DNA of 64,000 nt from Cladocopium goreaui (lineage: Eukaryota > Sar > Dinophyceae > Suessiales > Symbiodiniaceae): positions 142,626 through 206,625 of the forward strand of contig CAMXCT020006201.1 in NCBI GenBank assembly GCA_947184155.2, read 5' to 3'. The notes below the pieces were generated by a model that saw only the letters and a list, made by a program, of their open reading frames with translations, was not told where the DNA came from and searched no databases. Position 1 is the stretch's first letter, and every line of letters starts with the position of its first letter. This document shows positions 1 through 11,411 of this stretch, one piece after another. The translations under genes and the position numbers were made by a program.

Positions 1-1540
1 TCTTCATATATATTTGATGTATTTTTTTATTTTTAAATCAAATTTATTTTAGTCATTAAATATATATATCTGTATTATTTATTTGTTTTATTTTTATATA
101 GAAATATATTTTTGAATTTGTAATATATATATTTATATTGCATATATATATTTATATATATATTTTTAATTTATATATATATACATTATTATTTTTCAAA
201 CTGTATTTAATGTAAACATAATCTACACATTTATTTTTATTAAATGTAGTATATTTATATTATATGTGAATTATATTTCATACTTAATGTAATATGTTTT
301 TTATTTTTATTATTTGTTTGTTTTATATGTTTTATGTTTTAAATATGTTTTATGTAATTTATTACAAATTATACTTTATATATATATATTATATATTTTT
401 TATATATTATATATATTATATATATTATATATATTATATTTTATCTATATTATATATATTATATATCTTGTATATATTATTTAGATTATATATTATATTA
501 TGTATATACCATATATTTTTTTTTATTTTTGGAATATACTTAATATAATATATATATATTATATATATATATTATTTAATATATAATATATTTATTATTT
601 ATATTATATGTATTATTTATATATATATTATATTATATATATATATTATATTATATATATTATTTATTCTATATATTATATTTATTATTTATATTTTATA
701 TATATTATATTTTATATATATTATATTATATATATATACAATATATAAAATATATTATATATATATATATTATATAATATATATATATATATTATATATT
801 ATTTAAATATATATATATTATATTATATTTTATTTATATATATATTATATTATATTATATATATATATATATATTATATTATATTATATATATATTATAT
901 ATATTGTATATGTTACATATACTTTATTTGTTTTTTTCCTCAATTATACTATATATATGTTTATTTTTTTATCGTATGCAATATATATTTGATTTTGGTT
1001 GCGCTATATATAATACATGTGCGTTTTATTTTTCAAAATTTTCAAAATATATTTTCATACAGTTTTTATTTTCTATATATTCTATATTCTATATTTTTTT
1101 GAAATTATACATTTTTTTTAGATATATTGTTTTTTAATATCTATATATATATATATATAGAATTTTATATATTGAAAATATTCTATATATTAAATATATA
1201 TATATATATATCATATATTAAAAAGTATTTATATTATATGTTTTTGGTTAATATATATATATTATTTTGTATATATTTAAGTTAAATTGTATATATTCTA
1301 AATACTGTATTGTTATATCTTTTTATACTCTATATATATATTACATACTGTATCTAATATGTTTTGTTCATATATTGTATATTGTATATATTGTATATAT
1401 TGTGTATATATATATATATATTGTATATACTGTAAACATCCTATATTATATATATATTATTTATATGTTATATACATCCTTTTTAAAACATATGTATATA
1501 TATATTATTATATTATATATATATATTATCAGAGAAAATC
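1..1540. repeat. AT-rich low-complexity tract
   Basis: Almost pure A and T, dominated by ATAT, TATTATAT and poly-T runs. Reading frames here translate only to I, Y, F and L runs and are not genes. No promoter or RNA gene can be recognised. Confidence 0.9.
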
Positions 1541-1546
1541 AGAAAT

Positions 1547-1725
1547 ATGTCAGATAAAATGCCAGGTGGAATGCCACATAGAATCTCAAAAAGATATATG
1601 TCAGATAAACGCCGGATACAATGTCAGAGAAAATGCAAAAACAACACCAAATCAAAGGCTAGAAAGGATGCCAGCTACAATGTCAGATAGCATTTCACAC
1701 ACAATGTAAATTGTCAGATAGAATC
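1547..1725 (+). repeat. Degenerate 12-bp repeat (MPxx-type units)
   Basis: The + strand reads as 4-residue units (MSDK, MPGG, MPHR, ISKR, then MSDK again) before the frame breaks and later units such as ATGTCAGATAG appear. The unit matches the 12-bp array at 38.47-38.86 kb, which reads MPDR/MPED on the opposite strand. No start, stop or splice context supports a gene. Confidence 0.6.
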
Positions 1726-2248
1726 GAAGAAGGTAAGTGCAATAATTTGTTAAAATATTCAGCAACCTTGAATATATGATGTATTTTTCCCGCTGCAACT
1801 CAGTGGCTGGTGGTTTGAAACCTTCATCCCAATGGGGTCTCAGCCGCCATATAGTTCAGAAAAGGCTTTGAAAAGGCCTTGAGAAAGCCTTCAAAACCCC
1901 GTTGGAACGTGATAGAACATTTTTTTTTCGGATCTCCTGAAAAGGATTGTTTACAAGGATGCAGGGATGATATAAACCAGTTCACTGCGTTTTAAACATT
2001 TTAAAACCAACTCTTCTGTTTTTGTGTGTGGTGGGAGGGCACTATGCCAGTCCCATGGATTAGATGAAAACATGTAAACGAGTGCAAAAACATGTAAAAA
2101 ACTGAGTTATTAAGTTATTAATGATTATCTCTGAGTTATTAATGGATTAAGTCAGTAATCCATTAATAATTCATAATTTCTCAGTGTAAAGTCATAAGGA
2201 TTGCGGGTACACCCGTTGGACCCCCCTTTGGAGACCCGCTGCGCTCAG

Positions 2249-2293
2249 GTTTCTGCAGCGGGCCAAGCCTCCTCAGATCGTGGCCGTTTCCGA
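2249..2293 (+). CDS. Candidate exon, unknown protein
   Basis: A CTCAG acceptor precedes an open frame reading FLQRAKPPQIVAVSE, and a GTGGGT donor follows. The frame stays open upstream (RPAALR), so the exon may start earlier. Composition is clearly less AT-rich than the surroundings. Neighbouring exon and phase are unknown. Confidence 0.35.
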
Positions 2294-3255
2294 GTGGGTT
2301 CGGAGCACCGGGGGATGGAATCTCAGAAAACAAGGGATATATATATATATAGCCATACAACCAACAAGATTCCAGTTGTTAAAGCCATAAGTAGTTGGTT
2401 TTTGACTACAAATTTAACCGTTGGATTTATTATGGATATAAAACTATGGAAACTAACAAACATAAGGTTGGTATGCTGGAGCGCTTTGTGGGGAATTGTT
2501 GATATATTTATTAGTATAATATATAGACATATATATATATTACAATTATACTATAATTGTACATATTATAATGATACATGGGGTTGCAGCAAATTGTTGT
2601 TTGTTGCCATAAATCAGAACATTGAATAATAAACTAAAAACACCTTCTGCAGAATAGATTTGAACATGCCATAGTTGCTGTTCACAATTTATGAAGACAG
2701 TAGTAGACCCTGAATTTGTTCTTGAAATGTTGTTTGGTTTTGTACGCTATGTTATTATATTGTATTTTAATATATTTTACTGTAAGCCAAATTTTTAAAT
2801 GGGTATGTGTACTTGGAGGGTCGACGTCTCAATACATAAACATATACGTATTACATATATATTTATATATACTTGTAATATATGGGTCAAAGACTGAATC
2901 TCCATGATTCTTTGGGATTGAGTAATTGACCATTGATTTGGTGAGGGTGCAGTTTTGATCCCTTCCCGCGTACCAAATAGAAGTGTCACCTAGAAAAGTG
3001 GCCCCTGTTGGAAACAGTCGTGAAACCTGTGTTCGGTCTTTATTCTTGGGGTTCAACAATGCTTGCGGAATGCTCTGGCATATTCTCAACAGCTGTCTAC
3101 AAATTGTAAGGTCTATGCCGGAAGGTGGGTTTGACTTATCTTTTGCTTGCAACATTTCATGCCATGATGCGACCTTGCTCGTCTTTAAAACTCCACACAA
3201 CGCATCACTACGCATATCTTGGATCATGGTCCCAAGCCATACTGTACTTTTCCAG
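2294..3255. other. Intergenic or intronic, no feature
   Basis: AT-rich sequence with short TA microsatellites. I see no convincing exon, RNA gene or mobile-element end. Confidence 0.5.
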
Positions 3256-3328
3256 TTCGTATCCCGCGGGAGGTTCCTCCCTACGAGCGACAGCCAGAAG
3301 AAGCCTTGCGGCTTTACATGCAGGAGCA
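3256..3328 (+). CDS. Candidate exon, unknown protein
   Basis: Acceptor TTTTCCAG, then TT plus a frame reading RIPREVPPYERQPEEALRLY, then MQE. It ends before GTGAAAAT. Two other frames across the first part are also open, but this one has the most protein-like composition and stops right after the donor. It starts with two bases of a split codon and leaves two. Confidence 0.5.
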
Positions 3329-3876
3329 GTGAAAATATGTGAAGCAACAGGCCTCCAGGGTTCAACTAACTCATCAAGTGGGCTCTACGTTGATCACTTT
3401 CTATCACCAATTTATCTGACATTAGTGGGAATTTGCTTCAGAATGGAGATTTACTACATGAATTGATCCAAATTGTGGCAATGGGGATTCATGTTTCAGG
3501 CCAAGTCACAAGTCACAAGAGTGCTGCAATTTGCAATCAGCAGTCCAGTGCAATCACCACATCAACAAACATAGTCACAGTATGTCACAGTCATCAGCCG
3601 AAGGAGTGGTTATTCACATTCTTTATACATATCGTCTATCGGGAGTGCCTGTACCTATATTTAGCCATTTAACCCGAATTGGTGTTTGAATTATCAAGAA
3701 CCGTCAATATATGCCATAACCAAAAACTTGGTGGTGCGCGTGACGACCACTACCACTAGTACAGACTGTTAGGGCCTGACCTAAATACAGTTGCTAGATG
3801 TTGCTAGGGAGCCCAAAAGTACTCAATCTTGGGGTTTGGGTTATAAGCCACCTATTCAACAGTTAGTCAACATCAG

Positions 3877-3908
3877 TGAAGATTCAAGTTTATGGATTAT
3901 CCTGCAAG
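3877..3908 (+). CDS. Candidate micro-exon
   Basis: Thirty-two bases between ACATCAG and GTCAGTG reading EDSSLWIILQ. Its phase fits both the preceding (3328) and following (4044) exons. The short length keeps confidence low. Confidence 0.3.
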
Positions 3909-4043
3909 GTCAGTGACTACCTGTTGGGATGCGGAGCAACTACACTCATAAACTTCACTAATGGGACCCAAGAATGGCCAAATAGAATAGGACTATACTA
4001 TCATTTCCAGACCCCATTTGTGGGTTTCATGTGTTGTTTTTAG

Positions 4044-4121
4044 GTGGAGGTGTTTCTTGTGATGCCTTCCATTCGGCTTTGAAGGAGTTCCTACAAGTGG
4101 CCAGATTGGTGCTGAAAGAAG
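4044..4121 (+). CDS. Candidate exon, unknown protein
   Basis: Acceptor TTGTTTTTAG, donor G|GTGATG. Reads GVSCDAFHSALKEFLQVARL then VLKE, a likely amphipathic helix. It leaves one base, which joins the next exon at 4992 to give Gly. Confidence 0.55.
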
Positions 4122-4991
4122 GTGATGCGGTGTTGGTCGGCTTTTATTCGGTAGTCAATGCCCATGTTTATACATGTGTTGCACGAGAACACATGCACGG
4201 TGGAGAATAGACTAAGCAGAAATGCAAGCAGAAAGAAGCAAAACAGTATCAATTATTGTATACTATATCCTCACATATATATATAATTATATAATATATA
4301 TATATATAACATCGTCTCAAACATATACAGTATATATATAATTACGTATGTATGTACTATACCTACAGAGCATGGGGGACCATGTGGTGCGGTGACACCC
4401 ATGGTAATGTGCTGAGCCCATACCCTCCTTACAGGCCTTAAACAAATCACCTATGAACATGAAGGTCCCCTTGAAAGTGAAGCATCCCAAGGGATATCCA
4501 ATAATTTCAAGGTTATTTAAGTTCAATCCTCTATCAATTTAGTTGTCACCTAAATGTAGATAATTACACATAGATAAATTATATGTGTTCTTATGTATAT
4601 ATATATACACATGCATACCAATAGACTATGGATCGAAGTACCTTGAGATATATATATATATATATATTTAATATAAATAGGAGAGAGGCTATATACATTG
4701 ACATAGTGTTTGGGCTATCATTTCAGGGGTGTACAAGTATACTTTTACAGTAAGAATATATCACTACAATGAACTCCCTATCACAGATGACGTCGGTATG
4801 AGGTCGCTTGAATTCTATGAAAATCAATATACATCTCTGTCCTTCGGAAATGACAAGCATATCCTCAAAAACCAATAAAACATGAGAATCCAGATAGATA
4901 ATAATAGATATACATATTGAAATATAGCAATCTCTATAGATAAATTATGTTAAAACATGATCAAACCCATTGCAAAATTCATCAATCTCAG

Positions 4992-5059
4992 GCGGCAACG
5001 ACCTTCGACAGCTGCTGCAACTGTTAGATGAAGCGCTGGAGGAGAATCTGCGGACCGAG
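4992..5059 (+). CDS. Candidate exon, unknown protein
   Basis: Acceptor CTCAG, donor GTGGGA. Reads NDLRQLLQLLDEALEENLRT, strongly helical. It starts with two bases that complete the codon left at 4121 and ends in phase 0. Confidence 0.6.
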
Positions 5060-6088
5060 GTGGGACATGGAAAATCCATGGCGTGCCATGGGACCCATGG
5101 GAAACATGGTGGTTAATGGTGGTTAATGGTGGTTAATGGTGGTTAATAGATGTTACAGTAACAGATGTTAATAGTGGTTAATGTGGTTAAAACAATGTCA
5201 TGTTTACCACCCATGTTCCTGGGAATGGTAAGTAACCATCCCACCTTTTTGAACATGGTGATTTTCCTGGGGGATGGTGCGTTTATGGCATTGTTTTACC
5301 ATGATATATCAAGGAAGATCATGGGTAAATCATAGGACATGATGGGGTAATGGTGGCAAGTCCTGGACGTTTTTCGAACAGAAACAGAGACATCTGATAT
5401 GGGCTGACCCGTGGCCATCGGTTGCTTAATATTGCTGGAAGTATTTGGTGTGGAACTTCTATGTTATATATATATGTTATATACATTGTGTATGTATATA
5501 TATATGCTGTAACAGCTTGGAAGTATAAATGAACATATCATATCCACGTGCCGTTGGTTGGTGCAAACTGGTGGGGGTCAAGTAATAGGGCAAAGATTGG
5601 CGATGATGAAACCCTCTGGTAAACATACAAAAAGCACCACAGGGTAATTTTGCTCAAGTCCAGGAACATGTTTTGTTTTTTATCAGCCAATGGCGATATA
5701 AATGGGATACGGCCGATTTGTTTTTGAAAGGTTGCTTTGGATACCCAGCCATTGATAATTTAAGGGTCTGGAACTGGTGATACTGTCCTTACTTAGATCA
5801 TTTAGCGCTAATACCTGCAGGCCAATCCAAACTGCCAAAGCCCAAATAGCATCAAATTGCTATATCAACATCGCAGTGGAACTGCAAGTTGTTCTCTTTG
5901 TATGTTCACCACAGTATCATTGACCCATCTTTCCCCATGGTTTACCCATTGATTATAGTATATTATAGTTAGAGCGGGTGTATCTTTGAGTAGTTTTCTG
6001 GGTTTAACAAAAACATGGGTATAGAATCCTTCATGGATTCTCCCTATGAAAGCTTGCTATATTGGTTGTCACCCATCACCCGGTCCAG
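5060..6088. other. Intron or spacer with small repeats
   Basis: Contains a short GGTTAATGGT tandem run (about 5108-5180), TA microsatellite, and a 37-bp remnant with both ends of the TIR element (5610-5646). No exon is supported. Confidence 0.5.
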
Positions 6089-6161
6089 GCCATGCTTCTC
6101 AGCGATCCCGTTGGGAACTCAGAAGTTCCGGGCGTCTTTCGGTTCATCCAAGGAATTCACA
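6089..6161 (+). CDS. Candidate exon, unknown protein
   Basis: Acceptor CGGTCCAG, donor A|GTTAAA. Reads AMLLSDPVGNSEVPGVFRFI then QGIH. Enters in phase 0, matching the exon at 4992-5059, and leaves one base. Confidence 0.5.
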
Positions 6162-6483
6162 GTTAAAATCAGAAAGAAATCTGGCCAATTTTCGACGTAA
6201 AAAAAATGCGGTCATTTCAGATTCATGTCATTCAAATGTTGTTTCTGTTCATCTTGATTGAGTTGGGTGATCCAACTCAGTATTCTAACCTTTGATCAAT
6301 GCTGGTTTTGATTGGTGAAGTGCCTGATTCGGGACTGGTTTGGGCTTTGAATTTGGTCACTTCCATCTTGATGTTGGTGGAATTTCGCCTTTCCCGTCTT
6401 GCGGTGTTTTTTCCGGTGCTGGTACACCTCCTTCAAAGCGCTAGCTGGCTTTGAAAGACCTGCGAGCCATAGCCTTCCTACAG

Positions 6484-6533
6484 GACATCCAATTTATTAC
6501 ACTTCTCAATTTGCGGCCACGTTTATTGAGAAA
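6484..6533 (+). CDS. Candidate exon, unknown protein
   Basis: Acceptor TTCCTACAG, donor GTATTA. Reads HPIYYTSQFAATFIEK. Its two leading bases complete the codon left at 6161, and it ends in phase 0, as the next exon requires. Confidence 0.45.
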
Positions 6534-6760
6534 GTATTAACCCTGATCAACCAAAATCAACCAATAAGGGTGGTATATATATATATACATGTAATGGGTA
6601 TATAAGATAGTATAACTTGATCCTCTGAGGGTATTATAGCGAGGTTTCCAAACATGCGGATAGCCCACATCATCCAAACTTCCCATTTGAGTGTTGAAAA
6701 CCTGTGGTCTTGGGGATCCAGCATATTGGCTTGGAGCGCCATTTCACTCTTCCACTGCAG

Positions 6761-6872
6761 GAGAGAGCGCCACTCTTCCAGCGGATCTTCCCCTTCTTTG
6801 CCTGCACCAATCTCAGTGTTTTGGGATGTTTTGGGCTTCAAGGGATGCTTTTTGAAGGGGGAATACCCTCTG
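6761..6872 (+). CDS. Candidate exon ending inside a TIR element
   Basis: Acceptor CCACTGCAG. Reads ERAPLFQRIFPFFACTNLSV and on to GGIPS. The last nine bases lie inside the left TIR of the element at 6864-6968, and the donor is that TIR's own GTAAAC. An alternative donor lies at GTGTTTTGG, near 6814. The in-frame continuation at 6963 favours the TIR donor. Confidence 0.5.
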
Positions 6873-6968
6873 GTAAACTAACATAGCTGTTGAAAATGGC
6901 CCATTTGTAGTGGATTTGCCCATACAAAATGGTGATTTTCCATAGTTATGTTAGTTTACCAGAGGGTA
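6864..6968. mobile_element. TIR element copy 2 (introner-like)
   Basis: 105 bp from TACCCTCTGG to CCAGAGGGTA with imperfect TIRs reaching about 20 bp, flanked by TA as in Tc1/mariner-type MITEs. The left TIR supplies the donor CTG|GTAAAC and the right TIR the acceptor TTTACCAG|AG. Splicing at 6873-6962 keeps the flanking frame open. Confidence 0.75.
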
Positions 6969-7059
6969 ATACCGTATTGTTTCGTGAGCTGCTCGCAGAG
7001 GGCGATGTGTCGCTAAAAAATCCAGGTTTTGCGGCGGCCGCGCGGAATCGCAAGGCTGG
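6963..7059 (+). CDS. Candidate exon beginning inside a TIR element
   Basis: Begins right after TTTACCAG of the TIR element. Reads EGNTVLFR then ELLAEGDVSLKNPGFAAAAR. Donor G|GTAGGT. Two leading bases complete the codon left at 6872, and it leaves two bases. Confidence 0.55.
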
Positions 7060-7268
7060 GTAGGTTACTGGTCCATGGATCATTTACAAACCCCAAAGAA
7101 CCGGAAATACATATTGCTTTGCCTGCCTTCGGAAAATATTGCTATACTTATTAGTGTGATGAACCATGATGAAACAATGAAGTTTCTGGCACTTTGCGGT
7201 TACATGAATTTATAATTATAGAATTCATGTTGTGTCGAGAATCTCCAACCACCACCAACCGTGGCTAG

Positions 7269-7314
7269 CGGTTCGGATGCCAGGCACTCCTGTTCGAGCC
7301 GCCACAGGCCTATG
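7269..7314 (+). CDS. Candidate exon, unknown protein
   Basis: Acceptor GGCTAG, donor GTTTTC. In the phase left by the previous exon it reads GSDARHSCSSRHRPM. A second frame in the same segment (ALLFEPPQAYGFRG) is equally open, so frame and limits are uncertain. Confidence 0.3.
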
Positions 7315-8062
7315 GTTTTCGTGGTTTTGGGGATCCACCATTTTCGGAAACCTGGTTTAATGCTGAATTTCCCACATTACATTTTTTTTTTGCCGCTTGG
7401 GTTGTCATCCCACTTTGAAGCTGGTCGGCAATTATGATTATCTGATTGCTCTCCATGTTTGCACAAGTGTTATGTCAAGCTGTCGACCACTGGGGGTAGC
7501 CTCAGTAGCAGGGGGAAGACAGGGGTGACCATAACTTTAGAGGGGAGCGAATACCAGGGCAGATGCGACCTATATCGGAATCATGTGCAAAATTGTATGT
7601 GTATAGTGAGGTTGCTATGCATATTATGATTCAGACAGATGGTACATTCAGTTATGTTCCCATGATATTCCCATCATATTAATACCACAATTAAATATTA
7701 TTCCATATATACTGTATGTATATATATATATACACACCATCATATTCCATCAGTATAAAACTGGAATATAATATGGAATATATGGCACATCCAGCTATTT
7801 CCCCATATATATATATATACATATATAATATATACACACACCATTCATATCAACAACGTTTGTATACACCCCTTCAGTTCACGATTCGCCACCAAGCCCT
7901 ATTTGGTGGATTTTCACCTGGACATCCCCAAAAAAAAACGGACGGTTCAAGATTCTAGATTCCTAAAAACTTCCCAAAAATGGATGGTTGTGTGGTTTAA
8001 CTGTTGTTTCCCCCCGTTTCATGAAAAATGTTGGGCTGACGAATGGATGGATATCCTCCTAG
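7315..8062. other. Intron or spacer, no feature
   Basis: TA microsatellites at about 7710-7740 and 7800-7840, otherwise unremarkable. A short open piece near 7480-7510 is too weak to call. Confidence 0.4.
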
Positions 8063-8148
8063 TCAATGCTGAGGGTGCCGGGCCTCCACCGGTGGAAGTG
8101 GAGAAACTGCCTCTGAAGGCCCGTGAAGCTTGGGGCGGACCCCTTGGA
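8063..8148 (+). CDS. Candidate exon, unknown protein
   Basis: Acceptor TCCTCCTAG. Reads NAEG then AGPPPVEVEKLPLKAREAW, then GGPLG. The donor is probably GTTGGA, though GTGAAG at about 8122 is an alternative. The frame is open for another 50 codons upstream (WADEWMDILL), so the exon may begin earlier. Confidence 0.45.
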
Positions 8149-8381
8149 GTTGGAAGATAAACATGTTTCCGAAACCCCAAAACAAAGGAGGTATGAGGGG
8201 GTATCTGGTTGGGGGTTTCAAATATTGTGTTTCAACCATGTTTTGGGTGATTGGTTGAGATGACTATGGGTTAAGACCACCAGGTGTGACCTTGTTTGCA
8301 AGAGGATGATTCCTTTCAAATACTTACCTGAATCAGGAAAATTATGATTACTGTAACCAAGAGATGGAATGGGATACCCAG

Positions 8382-8470
8382 GTTGGGGAATGCAAGCTGG
8401 AGCGGACAATCCCATTCCACAGGATGTCTACCTTTGTTTGCGTAATTCTTTGGAGATGTCTTTCAAATAT
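8382..8470 (+). CDS. Candidate exon, unknown protein
   Basis: Acceptor ATACCCAG. Reads WGMQ then AGADNPIPQDVYLCLRNSLE. The 3' limit is uncertain because both candidate donors (GTCTTT at 8458, GTCTAT at 8471) are weak. Confidence 0.5.
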
Positions 8471-8630
8471 GTCTATATAATAGTTCAATATAAATCAATT
8501 TATTTGAGATCATTGACTTTCATCTGTTCCAAAGTTGTGTTGCAAGCATCAGCTGACCAATTGCTGCTATCCGTGATGATCCCAATTGTATAACTGATAT
8601 GTGTGGGATCGGTTGAACTTGAACCAACAG

Positions 8631-8734
8631 TGAGGCGGCTCAACTGCTGTCGTCCCCGAGATATACTGCCAGGTGGCATTGAACTTGCAGCGGCAGCTGC
8701 AGAGACAGGCTGGGGGAAGCTGGTCCATGAATTA
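8631..8734 (+). CDS. Candidate exon, unknown protein
   Basis: Acceptor AACCAACAG, donor GTCATT. Reads RRLNCCRPRD then ILPGGIELAAAAETGWGKLV, then HEL. A smaller possible exon (SADQLLLSVMIPI) precedes it at 8547-8587, but the phases do not join. Confidence 0.5.
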
Positions 8735-9178
8735 GTCATTCTTGGAAATAGATGAAATAGAGTCTATAGGTATTTAAAAACATCAGGTTCTGGATAAATT
8801 GTGGTTTGGCAGGTTGAAGAATACACATAACCGATGGAATGTTCTGAATGGTTTAGGTGTTTTGTTTTGTTTGAACCAATGTTTTTGGATGTTTTAGGTA
8901 TTGTAGAATGCAAATCAACGACTATATTCACTGGGCCAGAAAAAATGCAAACATAAAGAGCACATTACAAGTAGACACCTATGTAAACATCGTATGTGGA
9001 GTCGTTCAGAAGTCAGAATAGCTTGTTGAACAGGCAATTTATCATAATTTATCCATGTGTAGCATCTTAATATGCTTAAGATACCCAATAGATGTTGATT
9101 AAGATATTGGGTACATAAGATATGTCCATGTACTATATATCTTCACCCAACATACATGCGGCTCCATGGCGCCGCCAG

Positions 9179-9243
9179 GCTGCAGAGGGTGCACTGGCAT
9201 ACAGCATCTCGATGATACGATGGATTGAGCTGAAATATGATTA
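9179..9243 (+). CDS. Candidate exon next to a TIR element
   Basis: Acceptor GCCGCCAG. Reads AAEGALAYSISMIRWIELKY then D. The donor GTTACC lies two bases before the TIR element at 9246. An in-frame TAG overlaps the donor, so the exon must end here. Confidence 0.45.
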
Positions 9244-9245
9244 GT

Positions 9246-9361
9246 TACCCTCTGGTAAACATACAAAAAACGATTGAACATAGCGATTAGTTGGTTGATT
9301 TACCCATTAAACATGGTGATTTTTCACAGTTATTATAAGTTATGTTAGTTTACCAGAGGTA
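9246..9361. mobile_element. TIR element copy 3
   Basis: Ends TACCCTCTGG and CCAGAGGTA with the same TIR core as the other copies. It lies directly behind the donor of the exon ending at 9243, but the next clear exon is at 9501, so the intron is larger than the element. Confidence 0.65.
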
Positions 9362-9500
9362 ATTGATAGTTGTTAAGAATGGTTAAGAATGACTAATAAT
9401 GGGATATTTCACGGAATAGTCAATCTGGATAATCTGGGCAAAGTTGTTTATGACTTGACAGTAAGTAAAAGGGTCAGAAGACTTAATGTATGAATTTCAG

Positions 9501-9564
9501 GTGCAGCATTATCAGCCCTTGTTTGATCTTGGGTTGATGAGAATAAATCCGAGCAACCGTGGTG
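9501..9564 (+). CDS. Candidate exon, unknown protein
   Basis: Strong acceptor AATTTCAG and strong donor G|GTAAGT. Reads VQHYQPLFDLGLMRINPSNR then G. The other two frames contain stops. Confidence 0.6.
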
Positions 9565-9638
9565 GTAAGTACAATGCACAGTAAATACAATCTATATCAA
9601 CCTATATTGATCTATATTTGGCAAGTTTGATCAACCAG

Positions 9639-9653
9639 AGGTTGATATCGCAG
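9639..9653 (+). CDS. Candidate 15-nt micro-exon
   Basis: Between ATCAACCAG and GTAAGAC. It adds E-VDIA in the phase left at 9564. A further open piece (VRTANSFGVLKWMDTDG, from 9735) may follow, but its donor is unclear. Confidence 0.25.
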
Positions 9654-9831
9654 GTAAGACAAATTATTTTTGTTCTTGGAGTTGATGCTTGGCCAGGTTT
9701 TAGCACCCACTTTTTGGTGTAGAAAATCGGCCAGTGGTACGTACGGCCAACAGCTTTGGGGTCCTGAAATGGATGGATACGGATGGATCAAAACCTATGG
9801 AATACCATATTTGAGGATATTTGAGGGGCAT

Positions 9832-9921
9832 TACCCTCTGGTAAATTAACGTAGATCCTGAAAATCACCAATTTTTAGCAACCCCTATCTACCAGTGTCT
9901 ATGTTAATTTACTGGAGGGTA
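9832..9921. mobile_element. TIR element copy 4
   Basis: 90 bp, TACCCTCTGGTAAATTAACG to TAATTTACTGGAGGGTA, flanked by TA. No coding sequence is recognisable on either side, so it is probably deep in an intron. Confidence 0.7.
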
Positions 9922-10257
9922 ACATCTACTGTATGTCTATTTTGGAGCTACGTTGGTGTTCGCCAAGGTACCAGGGTTTGTGTGTCATTGATTGTAAGGA
10001 CGCTCGGTCCAGTGGTTGACTTGTTTGGGTATCTTGGTAACCACCAAATCAAATGTGCTCAGAAATGCCCAGCTGCTTGCTATGATGAAATACCCAAAAA
10101 TCATGGCTATGCCAATGGTTATTCCCAGAAATTGCGATGACATGCCCTCAACTATCTTGATTGTAATGATGAAATACCCCTATTGCTGGCACGGTGGGTT
10201 CCGAAACTGGGATTGGTCGGAAGCACGATGCGGTGAAGGATCCTCCTTGACACCGAG

Positions 10258-10312
10258 GTGGTACGGCCCTGGAGACAGCGAAGAAGCAGAAGCTCGGCCA
10301 ACTTGGGACCTG
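10258..10312 (+). CDS. Candidate exon, unknown protein
   Basis: Acceptor CACCGAG, donor TG|GTTACC. Reads TALETAKKQKLGQLGT. Another frame across the same segment is open and less protein-like. Confidence 0.4.
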
Positions 10313-10599
10313 GTTACCAGTAACGATTGGTTGGTTGGTTGGTTTGAGAGTTGTTTTTTTAAACTATATTGATGGGTCACCCCCAGCAATAATCCCCAAA
10401 AAATAGGAGTACAGCAATCAAAATCATACCAAAATAATGGTATGGTACGTTCCGTTGTTCTGGGGTTACCATCAGAAGCAATTTTAATGGATGAATCATG
10501 GTGAATCTAATCCAGTATATTCTTGTATCGATCCATCCCAAAGATGAGCAATGAAAAATTGCAGCAACAACCATGCAGTGTGTGATCAGTAGTCAGATT

Positions 10600-10727
10600 T
10601 ACCCTCCGGTAATTTGTTACATCGCTATTGAAAATGGCCCAGTCGAAATAGTGGATTTACATGGATTTACCCATTGTTTCAATGGTGGATCTTTCCATAG
10701 TTTTGTGTATGTTTACCAGGCCGGGTA
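10600..10727. mobile_element. TIR element copy 5
   Basis: Diverged copy from TACCCTCCGGTAATTTG to GTTTACCAGGCCGGGTA, with an inner GAAAATGGCCCA block shared with copies 2 and 8. Confidence 0.6.
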
Positions 10728-10881
10728 TATTTCAGATATATGATATTTCGGGGTTTCATGGGGTTTCCATACATGGGGGTACCCCTAAATCATCCATTTC
10801 CAGATGGATTTTCCATGAAATAAACCATCCAGCGAGCTTGGGTAGCCCCATGACTATGGATTTCCGGTTCAACCATGACAG

Positions 10882-10977
10882 GCGTGTCGCGAGATCCTGA
10901 GATCCCGCTGCGCCAAACGCTAAGGATGATGTATAGATCTATGATGAGGCGGCAGTCAATAAGGGATAGCCTTTTTG
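10882..10977 (+). CDS. Candidate exon ending inside a TIR element
   Basis: Acceptor CATGACAG. Reads VSR then DPEIPLRQTLRMMYRSMMRR, then QSIRDSLF. Rich in Arg and Met. The donor G|GTAAAC lies in the left TIR of copy 6. The frame runs on through the element, but splicing at its TIR-borne sites gives the continuation at 11082. Confidence 0.6.
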
Positions 10978-11087
10978 GTAAACGTTTAGAGTTTGCGAAC
11001 CTGAAAATCACTATCTTTAAGTTCGGTAAATCAACGATTTCGACTGGGGCCATGTTCAATAGCGAACTGTTAAATTACCAGAGGGTA
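10967..11087. mobile_element. TIR element copy 6 (introner-like)
   Basis: Left end diverged (TAGCCTTTTTGGTAAAC), right end intact (AATTACCAGAGGGTA), TA on both sides. Donor GTAAAC and acceptor TTACCAG sit in the TIRs. Splicing 10978-11081 joins two open frames in phase. Confidence 0.7.
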
Positions 11088-11136
11088 CTTGGTGGGCCAA
11101 ACAGCAGAAGGCAGCACTTGAAAGAGCAGGACCCTA
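11082..11136 (+). CDS. Candidate exon beginning inside a TIR element
   Basis: Starts after AATTACCAG of the element. Reads EGTWWAKQQKAALERAGP. A TAG lies across the putative donor (TA|GTGCTC), and the two bases left are completed at 11304 to Tyr. Confidence 0.55.
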
Positions 11137-11303
11137 GTGCTCGGTGAAAGATTATTTGTTGAATAGATTTGCTATCAGCATCAAACCTGTTGTTTGGCCA
11201 TGCAAAAAAATATTAAACAATACAGGTAATACAATGATTCAGTATCGACATATTGGTTGATGTTTCTGAAGGAAATCATTTTGAACTGCCTGTCCTTCAA
11301 CAG

Positions 11304-11411
11304 TAAGGCGGACTCTTTCAGCAGCTATGAATTGGCAGATCCAGCCGGTCCACGGCTGTCACAATTTGGACCCAAAAACGCATGGTTGAATGTGTCCTTT
11401 TTAGCAGCTTT
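11304..11411 (+). CDS. Candidate exon, unknown protein
   Basis: Acceptor CCTTCAACAG, donor TT|GTATGT. Reads KADSFSSYEL then ADPAGPRLSQFGPKNAWLNV, then SFLAA. Phase matches both neighbours (11136 and 12002). Confidence 0.6.
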
